From Bradyrhizobium arachidis (GTDB lineage: Bacteria > Pseudomonadota > Alphaproteobacteria > Rhizobiales > Xanthobacteraceae): a stretch of DNA of 64,000 nucleotides. Below, one piece after another: positions 54,091 through 62,805 of the stretch. A model generated the notes under the pieces. It worked only from the letters and a program-made list of their open reading frames with translations. It was not told the DNA's origin and did no database searches. Within the stretch, counting starts at the first letter, position 1. The number at the start of each line of letters is the position of its first letter. The DNA lies in NCBI RefSeq assembly GCF_015291705.1, contig NZ_CP030050.1, forward strand, positions 62,001 to 126,000, read 5' to 3'. A program made the position numbers and the translations under genes.

Positions 54091-54133
54091 TTCGGGCTAC
54101 GCGTGGCGCAGCCACGACGGAGCCTGAAGGGCG
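54091..54133. repeat. 43-bp direct repeat, copy A, next to tRNA-Ala
   Basis: These 43 bases (starting TTCGGGCTACGCGTGGCGCA) are identical to 54240-54282. They start 10 bases after the tRNA. The intervening 54134-54239 includes a further CGTAGCCCGAAGGGCGAAG piece that is partly inverted relative to it. Confidence 0.9.
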
Positions 54134-54239
54134 AAGCGTGGTGTCCGGCGTAGCCCGAAGGGCGAAGACGGACAGGTGACATTCCCGATCAAACTATCGA
54201 CGATCCAGTTGGAAGCCGCCAATATAGCGCGCTGGCTTG

Positions 54240-54282
54240 TTCGGGCTACGCGTGGCGCAGCCACGACGGAGCCTGAAGGGCG
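54240..54282. repeat. 43-bp direct repeat, copy B, abutting the GIY-YIG frame
   Basis: Identical to 54091-54133. Its last base directly precedes the first conserved codon (Trp) of the GIY-YIG frame, so the repeat occupies the place of that gene's start codon. Confidence 0.9.
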
Positions 54283-54522
54283 TGGTACGTCTACATCATC
54301 CAAAGCATCGAATTCCCCGATGAGGAATACATCGGCGCGACCGAGAATTTGAAGCGACGGCTTCCTGAGCACAATGCCGGTAAATCGGCTCACACCGCCA
54401 AGTTCAAGCCATGGAAGCTGATCTGGTACTGCGCTTTTCCCGACAAGATGAAGGCCTTGGCATTCGAGAAATATCTCAAGTCACACTCAGGCCGCGCTTT
54501 CTCGAAAAAACGGCTCTGCTAA
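54283..54522 (+). pseudogene. GIY-YIG nuclease-superfamily reading frame without a start codon
   Basis: The plus-strand frame from 54283 reads WYVYIIQSIEFPDEEYIGAT and continues through LKRRLPEHNAGKSAHTAKFK and YLKSHSGRAFSKKRLC to a TAA. This is a complete small GIY-YIG domain (about 79 codons). Normal members begin MWYVYII. Here the preceding codon is GCG, and a TGA lies three codons upstream, so no ATG, GTG or TTG can start it at the proper place; the first in-frame TTG is about 20 codons in. The reading frame itself is intact, which suggests recent loss of the start. Confidence 0.82.
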
Positions 54523-54525
54523 CCC

Positions 54526-54984
54526 CTACTCCCCGATTACCGCATTCAGCCGGTCCCTCAGCGCGACGATCTCGTCCTTCATTGCGACCAGCTCCGACAC
54601 CGAGCAGTCCGACGCTGCCAGGATCGACTGCGGCACGCTGCGCGCCTTGTCCTTCAGCGCGTGGCCCTGCGGCGTCAGGGCGATCAGCACTTGCCGCTCG
54701 TCCTCGCTGGAGCGGGTGCGTCTGACGAGATGCGCGGCCTCTAGCCGCTTCAGGAGCGGCGTCAGCGTGCCCGAATCCAGGAACAGCTTCTCGCCGATGT
54801 CCTTGACCGGCACGTCGTCGCGCTCCCACAGCACCAACATCACCAGATATTGCGGATAGGTCAGTCCGAGCCGGTCGAGCAGCGGCTTGTAGACGCGGTT
54901 GAAGGCATGCGCGGCCGAATAGACCGCAAAGCAGATCTGATTGTCGAGGCGCTGCGGGTCCAGCGCCGGTATCTTCCGAGGCAT
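54526..54984 (-). CDS. ohrR: MarR family organic-hydroperoxide regulator OhrR
   Basis: A 152-residue MarR-type dimeric repressor that senses organic peroxides with a reactive Cys. Cys18 lies in [20 protein letters not shown], the position of the OhrR sensing Cys. The winged helix has [27 protein letters not shown] and the wing [12 protein letters not shown] 54984 is taken because the family N-terminus begins there. It diverges from ohr, with matching operators between them. Confidence 0.92.
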   Translation of the reverse strand: MPRKIPALDPQRLDNQICFAVYSAAHAFNRVYKPLLDRLGLTYPQYLVMLVLWERDDVPVKDIGEKLFLDSGTLTPLLKRLEAAHLVRRTRSSEDERQVLIALTPQGHALKDKARSVPQSILAASDCSVSELVAMKDEIVALRDRLNAVIGE

Positions 54985-55032
54985 AACGAATCTCACGAGG
55001 TTTTTCCCATTCTGGGGCCGGCCGGCGGCATA

Positions 55033-55092
55033 TTCAATTGCGGACAATTAAATGTGAGGCCGCGTAATTTCAATTGCGCACAATCTAATTGT
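55033..55092. promoter_or_regulatory. Two OhrR-type operators between ohrR and ohr
   Basis: Two near-identical sites 36 bp apart: TTCAATTG-CGGA-CAATTAA (from 55033) and TTCAATTG-CGCA-CAATCTA (from 55069). Each is an AATTG...CAATT dyad. The second runs into ACAAT-CTA-ATTGT (55080-55092). OhrR sites in other bacteria have the TACAATT-AATTGTA form, which fits. Confidence 0.72.
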
Positions 55093-55140
55093 CTGCGATA
55101 TGGACCGGGTCCTAACCCGGAACCCCCAAGGGAGACGAAA

Positions 55141-55566
55141 ATGTCCGTAAACGTCCTCTACAAGACCAGCGCAAAAGCCACCGGCGGCCGCGACGGCCAT
55201 GCTGCGACCCTCGACGGCGCGCTCGACGTCAAGCTGACCACGCCGAAGGAGCTCGGGGGTGGCGGCGGCGCCGGCAACAATCCCGAGCAGCTGTTCGCGG
55301 CCGGCTATGCCGCCTGCTTCATCGGCGCGATGAAGTTCGTGGCCTCGCAGGGCGGCCCGAAGGTTCCGGCTGACGCCTCCGTCACCTCGACCGTCGGCAT
55401 CGGCCCGCGCTCCGAGGGCGGCTTCGGCCTCGACATCGACCTCGCCGTCTCGCTCCCGGGCCTTGCCCGTGCGGAGGCCGAGGCGCTGGTCGCGAAGGCG
55501 CACCAGGTGTGTCCGTACTCCAATGCCACGCGCGGCAATGTCGACGTTCGCCTGACGGTCGTCTGA
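55141..55566 (+). CDS. ohr: Organic hydroperoxide resistance protein Ohr
   Basis: Thiol peroxidase that reduces organic and lipid hydroperoxides. The 141-residue OsmC/Ohr-fold protein has both reactive cysteines: Cys59 in [12 protein letters not shown] and Cys124 in [22 protein letters not shown] precedes the ATG. An upstream extension of the frame is rejected because it would run through the operators. It is controlled by the divergent ohrR. Confidence 0.96.
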   Translation: MSVNVLYKTSAKATGGRDGHAATLDGALDVKLTTPKELGGGGGAGNNPEQLFAAGYAACFIGAMKFVASQGGPKVPADASVTSTVGIGPRSEGGFGLDIDLAVSLPGLARAEAEALVAKAHQVCPYSNATRGNVDVRLTVV

Positions 55567-55743
55567 TCCAATGGCGGATTGGCTGGCCCGGGATCCCCCT
55601 CGGGCCGGCCGCTTCCGCTTGATTTGCCACCCCGCGGGATTGCCGCGCGGCAGTGCATGCGGCCCTACGCCCGGCGCCATTGCTGGCGCAAACAAACCTC
55701 GCTAGGCCTGTGATCAAACGACCGACACAGGGGAAGCGAAGGC

Positions 55744-56946
55744 ATGACTGAAGCAGCATTGGGCGCAATGAGCGGACTGCGCGTCATCGATCTCACGCGC
55801 GTGCTCGGCGGTCCCTACTGCACCCAGATCCTCGCCGACCACGGCGCCGACGTGATCAAGGTCGAGCCGCCCGCAGGCGACGAGGTGCGCGAATGGGGCC
55901 CTCCCTTCCACGAGGAGGATGCGGCCTATTTCGTCGGCATCAACCGCAACAAGCGTTCAATCGGCCTCGACCTCGCCTCCGAGGGCGGCCGAACCGTGCT
56001 GCTCAAGATGCTGGAGACGGCCGACGTCCTGATCGAGAATTTCAAGCCGGGCACGCTGGAGAAATGGGGCATCGGCAACGAGGTCTTGCGCGAAAAATTC
56101 CCGCGCCTCGTGCATTGCCGGATCTGCGGCTTCGGCGCCGACGGCCCGCGCGGCGGCAATCCCGGCTATGACGCCATCATCCAGGCCATGACCGGCATGA
56201 TCGCGGCGACGGGATCGCCCGAGAGCGGACCGATGCGGATCGGCGTGCCGCTGGTCGACATCACCACCGGGCTTTATGCCGCGATCGGCATCCTGATGGC
56301 GCTCTCCGAGCGGCAGCGCTCCGGCAAGGGCCAGTTCCTGGAAACGACGCTGTACGAGACCGGGCTTGCCATCATGCATCCGCACACCGCGAACTATTTC
56401 ATGCATGGCAAGCCGCCATCGCTCACCGGCAACGAGCACCCGAACCTCGTGCCTTACGCGATCTTCCCGACCAAGACCGACAACATCTTCATCGGCGTCG
56501 GCAATGACGGCACCTTCCGCAAGCTCGCCAAGGAGATCGGCAAGCCCGAGCTCGGCACCGATCCGCGCTTTGCCCGCAACAAGGACCGCATCGCCAACCG
56601 CGAGGCGCTGCGCGCCGAGCTGGCCGCGGTGTTCAGCCAGCACGAGGCCGAGCCGCTGTGCAATCGCCTGCTTGCGGCCGGCCTGCCCGCAGGTCCCGTG
56701 CAGAAGATCGACCAGGCGTTGACCAACCCGCATACGATCGCGCGCGGCGATGTCATCGAGAAGGACTGGTACAAAGGCGTCGCCTCGCCGATCCGGCTCG
56801 ATCGCAGCAAGCCAAGCCTGCGCCGCGTGCCGCCGAAATTCAGCCAGCACGCGGCCGAGGTGCTGGGCGAGTTCGGCTATTCCAAGTCCGAGATCGACGC
56901 GATGGTCGAGAAGGGCACCGTCTGCGGCCCCGAGCGGAAACGCTAG
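55744..56946 (+). CDS. CaiB/BaiF CoA-transferase family protein
   Basis: A class III CoA-transferase of 400 residues that moves CoA between carboxylic acids. The N-terminal motif is LRVIDLTRVLGGPYCTQILADHGADVIKVE; the catalytic Asp is expected in GVPLVDITTGLYAA. C-terminal elements GVGNDGTFRKLAKEI and AGPVQKIDQALTNPH are normal. The acid substrates are not known, and no dedicated pathway gene adjoins it. Confidence 0.92.
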   Translation: MTEAALGAMSGLRVIDLTRVLGGPYCTQILADHGADVIKVEPPAGDEVREWGPPFHEEDAAYFVGINRNKRSIGLDLASEGGRTVLLKMLETADVLIENFKPGTLEKWGIGNEVLREKFPRLVHCRICGFGADGPRGGNPGYDAIIQAMTGMIAATGSPESGPMRIGVPLVDITTGLYAAIGILMALSERQRSGKGQFLETTLYETGLAIMHPHTANYFMHGKPPSLTGNEHPNLVPYAIFPTKTDNIFIGVGNDGTFRKLAKEIGKPELGTDPRFARNKDRIANREALRAELAAVFSQHEAEPLCNRLLAAGLPAGPVQKIDQALTNPHTIARGDVIEKDWYKGVASPIRLDRSKPSLRRVPPKFSQHAAEVLGEFGYSKSEIDAMVEKGTVCGPERKR

Positions 56947-56993
56947 CGCAAGCTGAGATCAAGCGCATTTGCACGTCGCAATGGCGGTGCGCT

Positions 56994-57103
56994 CCCTCCC
57001 CCGCTTGCGGGGGAGGGTTGGGGAGAGGGTGTCTCCGCAGTGAGACTCCCCCAGAGGATGGAGCCCTCACCCGGATCGCTTCGCGATCTCCCGCAAGCGG
57101 GAG
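56994..57103. repeat. Pair of CTCTCCCGC-type hairpins downstream of the CoA-transferase
   Basis: CCCTCCCCCGC-TT-GCGGGGGAGGG (56994-57017) and CTCCCGC-AA-GCGGGAG (57088-57103) flank a GGGTGTCTCCGCAGTGAGACTC segment. The 421-base gap 56947-57367 holds these and the PHO-box region; I see no reading frame I would call a gene. Confidence 0.7.
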
Positions 57104-57295
57104 AGGCTAAGGGAGCCCGGAGCCGCATCCGTTCTACCCAACTCCATTCCGCGCTGACGGTGCTCTCCTTCCCTCATCATCCAATGCCGCACTGCGGCGC
57201 GAGGCGTGCATGCGCACCGGCCGTCCGTGGCGCGTTCGCCTATTTGACGACTTCCCTTTTGGCCGCGCTTGCTGCTTTCGTTTCTCCCGCTTACA

Positions 57296-57313
57296 CAGTC
57301 ATGTGAACGTCAT
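57296..57313 (+). promoter_or_regulatory. Candidate PHO box upstream of ugpB
   Basis: Two direct repeats with the 11-bp period of PhoB sites: CAGTCAT (57296-57302), GTGA spacer, ACGTCAT (57307-57313). They match CTGTCAT at 11 of 14 positions. It lies 55 bp before the ugpB ATG. ugp transport genes are part of the phosphate-starvation regulon in other proteobacteria. Confidence 0.62.
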
Positions 57314-57367
57314 ATGGCGCTGCTAGCGCAAGCGCCTCTTCATTGACGGGCAAGGGAGGTTTTCTTG

Positions 57368-58684
57368 ATGGCTCTTCGACACTTTGGCGCGGCTGCCGCT
57401 ATTGCAGTCACGGTTGGCATGACGGCTTCGCCGGCCCTGGCCGTGACGGAAATCCAGTGGTGGCACGCGATGACCGGCGCCAACAACGACGTCATCGTCA
57501 AGCTCGCCAACGACTTCAACGCCGCGCAGAGCGACTACAAGGTGATCCCGACCTACAAGGGCAACTACGCCGACACGATGAACGCCGGCATCGCCGCGTT
57601 CCGCGCCGGCAACGCCCCGCACATCATGCAGGTGTTCGAGGTCGGCACCGCCACCATGATGGCCGCGACCGGCGCCGTGAAGCCGGTCTACAAGCTGATG
57701 GCCGAGACCGGCGAGAAGTTCGATCCCAAGGCCTACCTGCCCGCGATCACCGGCTACTACTCGACCTCGAAGGGTGAGATGCTGTCGTTCCCCTTCAACT
57801 CGTCGTCGACCGTGATGTGGGTCAACCTCGACGAGCTGAAGAAGGCCAATGTCGAGATCCCCAAGACCTGGCCCGAAGTGTTCGAGGCCGGCAAAAAGCT
57901 GAAGGCCGCCGGTCACGACACCTGCGGCTTCTCGGGCTCCTGGGTCACCTGGGTCAATCTCGAGCAGCTCTCGGCCTGGCACAACACGCCGCTCTCCAGC
58001 AAGGCCAACGGCCTCGACGGCTTCGACACCGTGCTCGAATTCAACGGCCCGCTCCAGGTCAAGCATCTCGAAAACCTGGTCGAACTGCAGAAGACCAAGG
58101 TCTACGACTATGCCGGCCGCACCAACACCGGCGAAGGCCGCTTCACCTCGGGCGAATGCCCGATCTACCTGACCTCGTCGGCGTTCTTCGGCAACGTCAA
58201 GGCGCAGGCCAAGTTCGCCTTCACCGCGGTGCCGATGCCCTATTATCCCGACGTCAAGGGCGCACCGCAGAACTCGATCATCGGCGGCGCCTCGCTCTGG
58301 GTCATGGGCGGCAAGTCGGCCGACGAATACAAGGGCGTCGCGAAGTTCCTGACCTTCCTCTCGGACACCGATCGTCAGGTCTACATCCACAAGGCCTCGG
58401 GCTATCTGCCGATCACCAAGGCGGCCTATGAGAAGGCCAAGGCGGAGGGCTTCTACAAGGATCAGCCCTATCTCGAGACCCCGCTGCTCGAGCTGACCAA
58501 CAAGGAGCCGACCGAGAATTCGCGCGGCCTGCGCCTCGGCAACATGGTTCAGCTGCGTGACGTCTGGTCGGAAGAGATCGAGCAGGCGCTGGCCGGCAAG
58601 AAGACCGCCAAGCAGGCGCTCGATGCCGCCGTCGAACGCGGCAACACGATGCTGCGGCAATTCGAAAAGACCGCCGTAAAGTAA
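57368..58684 (+). CDS. ugpB: sn-Glycerol-3-phosphate ABC transporter periplasmic binding protein UgpB
   Basis: A 438-residue extracellular solute-binding protein (family 1) with signal sequence [18 protein letters not shown]. After the cleavage region comes [20 protein letters not shown] and the UgpB-type stretch [40 protein letters not shown] and the [14 protein letters not shown] loop are also typical of UgpB. It binds glycerol-3-phosphate or its diesters. ATG 57368 is preferred over the TTG just before it. First gene of ugpB-A-E-C. Confidence 0.94.
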   Translation: MALRHFGAAAAIAVTVGMTASPALAVTEIQWWHAMTGANNDVIVKLANDFNAAQSDYKVIPTYKGNYADTMNAGIAAFRAGNAPHIMQVFEVGTATMMAATGAVKPVYKLMAETGEKFDPKAYLPAITGYYSTSKGEMLSFPFNSSSTVMWVNLDELKKANVEIPKTWPEVFEAGKKLKAAGHDTCGFSGSWVTWVNLEQLSAWHNTPLSSKANGLDGFDTVLEFNGPLQVKHLENLVELQKTKVYDYAGRTNTGEGRFTSGECPIYLTSSAFFGNVKAQAKFAFTAVPMPYYPDVKGAPQNSIIGGASLWVMGGKSADEYKGVAKFLTFLSDTDRQVYIHKASGYLPITKAAYEKAKAEGFYKDQPYLETPLLELTNKEPTENSRGLRLGNMVQLRDVWSEEIEQALAGKKTAKQALDAAVERGNTMLRQFEKTAVK

Positions 58685-58733
58685 GGCGATCAGCGGCAGG
58701 CCGGTCGCCCGGCCTGCCGCTCCCCGGGGCATC

Positions 58734-59615
58734 ATGCAAAAGCAAGCCATTTTCCAGTCAAAGCTATTGCCCTACGCGCTGGTTGCCCCGCAACTCGCGA
58801 TCGTCCTGATTTTCTTCTACTGGCCGGCCCTGCAGGCGGTGATCCAGTCATTCCTGCTCCAGGACGCCTTCGGCCTGTCGTCGAGCTTCGTCTGGTTCGA
58901 CAACTACATCGAGCTGTTCAAGGACCCCGCTTATTTCGCGGCGATCGTCCGGACCTTCTTCTTCTCGTTCGCCATCGCAATCTCGTCGCTGTCCTTCGCG
59001 CTGCTGCTCGCCGTGATGGCAGACAAGCCGCTGCGCGGCTCGATGCTCTACCGCACGCTGCTGATCTGGCCCTATGCGGTGGCGCCGCCGGTCGTCGGCG
59101 TGCTCTGGATCTTCATGCTGCATCCCTCGCTCGGCGTGCTCTCGCGCTACCTGCGCGGCCTCGGCATCGACTGGAATCCGCTGCTCGACGGCAACCAGGC
59201 CGCGGCGCTGGTCATCCTCGCCGCCGCCTGGAAGCAGATCTCCTATAATTTCCTGTTCTTCCTCGCCGGCCTCCAGAGCATCCCCAAAAGCGTGATCGAG
59301 GCCGCCGCGATCGACGGCGCGCGTCCGATGCGGCGGTTCTGGACCGTGATCTTCCCGTTGCTGTCGCCGACGATCTTCTTCCTGCTGGTGATCAACATCG
59401 TCTACGCCTTCTTCGACACGTTCGGCATCATCGACACCATGACCCGCGGCGGTCCCGGCACGTCGACCGTCACGCTGGTCTACAAGGTCTATTCCGACGG
59501 CCTGCTCGGCGGCAATCTCGGCAGCTCCGCGGCGCAATCGGTGATCCTGATGATCATGGTCATCGTGCTCACGGGAATCCAGTTCCGCTTCGTCGAACGC
59601 AAGGTGACCTACTGA
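58734..59615 (+). CDS. ugpA: sn-Glycerol-3-phosphate ABC transporter permease UgpA
   Basis: A 293-residue inner-membrane permease with six hydrophobic segments (the first [20 protein letters not shown]). The EAA loop, which contacts UgpC, is [20 protein letters not shown]. It overlaps ugpE by one base (TGATG). Confidence 0.94.
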   Translation: MQKQAIFQSKLLPYALVAPQLAIVLIFFYWPALQAVIQSFLLQDAFGLSSSFVWFDNYIELFKDPAYFAAIVRTFFFSFAIAISSLSFALLLAVMADKPLRGSMLYRTLLIWPYAVAPPVVGVLWIFMLHPSLGVLSRYLRGLGIDWNPLLDGNQAAALVILAAAWKQISYNFLFFLAGLQSIPKSVIEAAAIDGARPMRRFWTVIFPLLSPTIFFLLVINIVYAFFDTFGIIDTMTRGGPGTSTVTLVYKVYSDGLLGGNLGSSAAQSVILMIMVIVLTGIQFRFVERKVTY

Positions 59616-60463
59616 TGGTCGAGGAAGAGGGCTTTCGGCGCTACGTCGCGCACATCATCCTCTGGATCGGGATCGCGATCGTCGCGTTCCCGGTCTACAT
59701 CGCCATCGTCGCCTCGACCCAGGACAACGCGCTGATCGCCAACGGCCAGATGTCGCTGCTGCCGGGCGGACACTTCTTCGAGGTCTACTACCAGACCATC
59801 TTCGTCGGCACGAGCGGCTCGACCCGCGAGCCGGTCGGCAACATGATGCTCAATTCGCTGGTGATGGCGCTGGCGATCGCAATCGGCAAGATCGCGATCT
59901 CGATCATCTCGGCCTATGCGATCGTGTATTTCCGCTTTCCGTTCCGGATGGCGATCTTCTGGATCATCTTCATCACGTTGATGCTGCCGGTCGAGGTACG
60001 CATCTATCCGACCTACAAGATCGTCGCCGACCTGCACATGCTCGACAGTTATGCGGGCCTGGCGCTGCCGCTGATCGCATCGGCCACCGCGACGCTGCTG
60101 TTCCGCCAGTTCTTCATGACCGTGCCGGACGAGCTGCTGGAAGCCTCGCGCATCGACGGCGCCGGTCCCTTGCGCTTCTTCTGGGACACGTTGCTGCCGC
60201 TGTCGCGCACCAACATGGCGGCGCTGTTCGTGATCCTGTTCATCCTCGGCTGGAATCAATATCTCTGGCCGCTCTTGATCACCACGCGCGACGACATGCA
60301 GACCATCCAGGTCGGCATCCGCAAGATGATCACCACCACCGACGCGCTGACCGAATGGCCCATCGTGATGGCGACCGCCGTGCTGGCGATGCTGCCGCCG
60401 GTGTTCGTCGTCGTCGCCATGCAGAGATTGTTCGTGCGCGGCCTGGTCGAGACGGAAAAGTGA
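59615..60463 (+). CDS. ugpE: sn-Glycerol-3-phosphate ABC transporter permease UgpE
   Basis: A 282-residue second permease. Starting near IILWIGIAIVAFPVYIAIVA it has six membrane segments, and the EAA loop is EASRIDGAGPLRFFWDTLLP. WNQYLWPLLITTRDDMQTIQ matches the UgpE C-terminal region. It forms the membrane channel with UgpA. Confidence 0.94.
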   Translation: MVEEEGFRRYVAHIILWIGIAIVAFPVYIAIVASTQDNALIANGQMSLLPGGHFFEVYYQTIFVGTSGSTREPVGNMMLNSLVMALAIAIGKIAISIISAYAIVYFRFPFRMAIFWIIFITLMLPVEVRIYPTYKIVADLHMLDSYAGLALPLIASATATLLFRQFFMTVPDELLEASRIDGAGPLRFFWDTLLPLSRTNMAALFVILFILGWNQYLWPLLITTRDDMQTIQVGIRKMITTTDALTEWPIVMATAVLAMLPPVFVVVAMQRLFVRGLVETEK

Positions 60464-60467
60464 GAGG

Positions 60468-60567
60468 GCGAATGGCGAATTGCGAATGGCGAACGGTTCG
60501 CCGGCGGTCGAGCGGCGCTGGCATGCCCGCTTGTTCAACTACTCACTATTCCCTACTCGCCATTCGC
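60468..60567. repeat. GCGAATGGCGA repeat cluster between ugpE and ugpC
   Basis: GCGAATGGCGA occurs directly repeated at 60468-60478 and 60482-60492, and its reverse complement TCGCCATTCGC is at 60557-60567. They can pair into a hairpin within the 120-bp ugpE-ugpC gap and so could adjust ugpC levels. Confidence 0.7.
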
Positions 60568-60583
60568 GCGAGCGGAGCTCGCA

Positions 60584-61669
60584 ATGGCTAACGTCACCCT
60601 GCGCAACGTCCGCAAGACCTATCAAGGCGGCTTCGAAGCAATCAAAGGCGTCAACGTCGACGTCGGCGACGGCCAGTTCTGCGTGCTGGTCGGCCCCTCC
60701 GGCTGCGGCAAGTCCACGCTGCTGCGCATGGTCGCAGGGCTCGAGACCGTCACCGGCGGCGAGATCGACATCGGCGGCCGCGTCGTCAACCAGGTCGAGC
60801 CCGCCGATCGCGACATCGCGATGGTGTTCCAGAACTACGCGCTCTATCCGCATATGAGCGTCTTCAACAACATGGCCTACGGCCTACGCAACCGCGGCAT
60901 GGCCGAGGCCGAGATCAAGACCCGCGTCGAGCAAGCCGCGCGCGTGCTCGAGCTCTCCGCCATGCTGGAGCGCAAGCCGCGCCAGCTCTCCGGCGGCCAG
61001 CGCCAGCGCGTCGCCATGGGCCGCGCCATCGTGCGCCAGCCGAAGGTATTCCTGTTCGACGAGCCGCTCTCGAACCTCGACGCCAAGCTGCGCATCGCGA
61101 TGCGCGTCGAGATCCGCAAACTGCAGCGCCGGCTCAACACGACGTCGATCTACGTCACCCACGACCAGCTGGAAGCCATGACGCTCGCCGACGTTCTCGT
61201 CGTGATGAATGGCGGCCAGGTCGAGCAGGTCGGCAATCCCCTCGCGATCTACGAGAAGCCGGCGACGACCTTCGTCGCCTCCTTCATCGGCGCACCGCCG
61301 ATGAATCTGATGTCGACGCGTCCCGAGGAGATCAAGTCGCAGCTCGGCGGCAGCGCAGACGGAGTCGGCATTCTGGGCATCCGCCCGGAGGATTTCCTCA
61401 TCACCGACGAGACACCAGCCGGCGGCGTGGCGCTGCCGTTAACGGTCGAGGCCATCGAGCGCGTCGGTGCCGAGACCTTCGTCTACGGCTCGCGCGAGCA
61501 GGACGACCAGCGCGTCGCCGCCACCCCTGGTGAGCTGCCCCCCGGCGAGGTCATCGTCCGCATCCCCGGAACCGAGGCGCCCGCCATCGGCGCGAGGATC
61601 CGCGTCGCGGCGGTCCGGGCGAAGCTGCATTTGTTCAGCGGCGACGGGCGGACGCGGATCGAGGCCTGA
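60584..61669 (+). CDS. ugpC: sn-Glycerol-3-phosphate import ATP-binding protein UgpC
   Basis: A 361-residue ABC ATPase of the MalK/UgpC type. Walker A is [18 protein letters not shown]-loop [13 protein letters not shown], signature [14 protein letters not shown], Walker [16 protein letters not shown], and the switch His is in YVTHDQLEA. The C-terminal 100 residues form the TOBE regulatory domain ([12 protein letters not shown]). It energises the UgpAE permease. Confidence 0.95.
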   Translation: MANVTLRNVRKTYQGGFEAIKGVNVDVGDGQFCVLVGPSGCGKSTLLRMVAGLETVTGGEIDIGGRVVNQVEPADRDIAMVFQNYALYPHMSVFNNMAYGLRNRGMAEAEIKTRVEQAARVLELSAMLERKPRQLSGGQRQRVAMGRAIVRQPKVFLFDEPLSNLDAKLRIAMRVEIRKLQRRLNTTSIYVTHDQLEAMTLADVLVVMNGGQVEQVGNPLAIYEKPATTFVASFIGAPPMNLMSTRPEEIKSQLGGSADGVGILGIRPEDFLITDETPAGGVALPLTVEAIERVGAETFVYGSREQDDQRVAATPGELPPGEVIVRIPGTEAPAIGARIRVAAVRAKLHLFSGDGRTRIEA

Positions 61670-61699
61670 CGGGTTCCGAGGGCCGCCTGATCAAGACCG

Positions 61700-61724
61700 C
61701 GAAAACAACCCCATGCACAGTAGA
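61700..61724. repeat. 25-bp dispersed repeat, copy 2 (CCCCATGCACAGTAGA)
   Basis: Identical over 25 bases to 21013-21037. It lies 30 bases after the ugpC stop. Confidence 0.8.
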
Positions 61725-61759
61725 GGGGGTCCCTGTTTTCATTGAGATAAATCGCCTGC

Positions 61760-61799
61760 CAATTCGTCATGCCTGCGCCCCCGCGGCTATGACGAATTG
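61760..61799. repeat. Inverted repeat CAATTCGTCAT between ugpC and hsp20
   Basis: Perfect 11-bp arms CAATTCGTCAT (61760-61770) and ATGACGAATTG (61789-61799) around an 18-base loop. It may help end the ugp transcript, though no T run follows. The 294-base gap 61670-61963 holds only this, the 25-bp repeat and the hsp20 leader. Confidence 0.6.
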
Positions 61800-61933
61800 T
61801 AAGCATTTTATGCGATGGCAGGGCCGCGGGCGGCAGAACGCCCCATCCACAGCCCCCCGCTACGTCCTTGAACCGACACGGGGATATGACCATATTGCTG
61901 ACCAAGGGGTGCCTTGATCGGGCCCCGAAGCAC

Positions 61934-61957
61934 CAAAGTCGCTTCGAGAGGACTTTG
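61934..61957 (+). promoter_or_regulatory. Candidate RNA-thermometer hairpin at the hsp20 ribosome-binding site
   Basis: Perfect 7-bp stem CAAAGTC (61934-61940) / GACTTTG (61951-61957). The ribosome-binding sequence AGAGGA (61947-61952) falls partly in the loop and partly in the 3' arm, and the ATG is at 61964. Rhizobial small heat-shock genes are often controlled by ROSE-type thermometers, and this hairpin resembles their last stem; ATTGCTG near 61893 could be part of an upper structure. Confidence 0.4.
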
Positions 61958-61963
61958 TAAACT

Positions 61964-62389
61964 ATGTCTCGTGTTCCCACGCTTTCCAGTCCGTTCCTTC
62001 TGGGCTTCGACGAGATCGAGCGCGTGCTCGACCGCGTCGTCAAAGGCGCCGACGGCTACCCTCCCTACAATATCGAGAGGTGCGGCAGCGCGGACGGCCA
62101 GCCCGAGCGGTTGCGCATCACGCTGGCGGTCGCCGGATTCACCCGCGACCAACTCGATGTAACCATTGAGGAAAACCAGCTCGTGATCCGCGGGCGGCAG
62201 CAGGACGACAAGGCCCGGCAATACATCCATCGCGGCATCGCCGCGCGCCACTTCCAGCGCACCTTCGTGCTGGCGGAGGGGATGCTGGTGCTGGGTGCGG
62301 ATCTGAAGAACGGGTTGTTGTCGATCGACCTGGCCCGGCCTGAACCGGAGAGGATCGTTAAGACAATCGCTATCAATGAGCACGAATAA
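61964..62389 (+). CDS. Small heat-shock protein Hsp20 (alpha-crystallin family)
   Basis: ATP-independent chaperone that holds unfolding proteins in large oligomers. The 141-residue protein starts SRVPTLSSPFLLGFDEIERV. The alpha-crystallin domain includes PPYNIERCGSADGQPERLRI, VAGFTRDQLDVTIEEN, ARHFQRTFVLAEGM and ADLKNGLLSIDL. It is followed by a DUF1150 gene, a pairing I recall from other rhizobia. A hairpin at its ribosome-binding site may confer heat control. Confidence 0.94.
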   Translation: MSRVPTLSSPFLLGFDEIERVLDRVVKGADGYPPYNIERCGSADGQPERLRITLAVAGFTRDQLDVTIEENQLVIRGRQQDDKARQYIHRGIAARHFQRTFVLAEGMLVLGADLKNGLLSIDLARPEPERIVKTIAINEHE

Positions 62390-62439
62390 TGGAACGAGTA
62401 GCGGACTCGACCGCTTAGTTCGTTAGAGGAGTCGAGACC

Positions 62440-62712
62440 ATGAGTGAAGGTCACGTTGCGTTCGAATACGAAGCCAAGAATGTCTCCCCGGAGACGCTGG
62501 CAACCCTTGGCGAAGGCCATATCGCCTATGTGAAGCAGATCCGCTCCGAGGATGTTCCGGGCCTGTTTCCCGAGGCGCCGAAGATTGCGCCGGGCCTCAA
62601 GCTGTTCGCCCTCCACGCCGCCGACGGCACGCCGATCATGCTGACCGACAGCCGCGAAGCCGCGATCGCTAACGCCTGGAGCAACGAGCTGCAAGCCGTC
62701 AGCGTGCACTGA
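62440..62712 (+). CDS. DUF1150 family protein
   Basis: A 90-residue protein of unknown function: EYEAKNVSPETLATLGEGHI, KQIRSEDVPGLFPEA and REAAIANAWSNELQAVSVH match the DUF1150 pattern found beside hsp20 in alphaproteobacteria. It has no signal peptide or TM and probably acts in the cytoplasm during heat stress, an inference from position only. GAGGAG stands upstream; an intrinsic terminator follows. Confidence 0.88.
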   Translation: MSEGHVAFEYEAKNVSPETLATLGEGHIAYVKQIRSEDVPGLFPEAPKIAPGLKLFALHAADGTPIMLTDSREAAIANAWSNELQAVSVH

Positions 62713-62739
62713 GCGCGCGTCGGACGAATAGAGATTTGG

Positions 62740-62773
62740 CGGGCATGCCTTCGCAGGAAGGCATGCCCGTTTT
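62740..62773 (+). terminator. Rho-independent terminator of hsp20-DUF1150
   Basis: Perfect 13-bp stem CGGGCATGCCTTC (62740-62752) / GAAGGCATGCCCG (62757-62769) with a 4-nt loop and TTTT. Confidence 0.92.
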
Positions 62774-62805
62774 CATTTGTGAGGTGCTGCTGCTAGACGG
62801 TGGTC

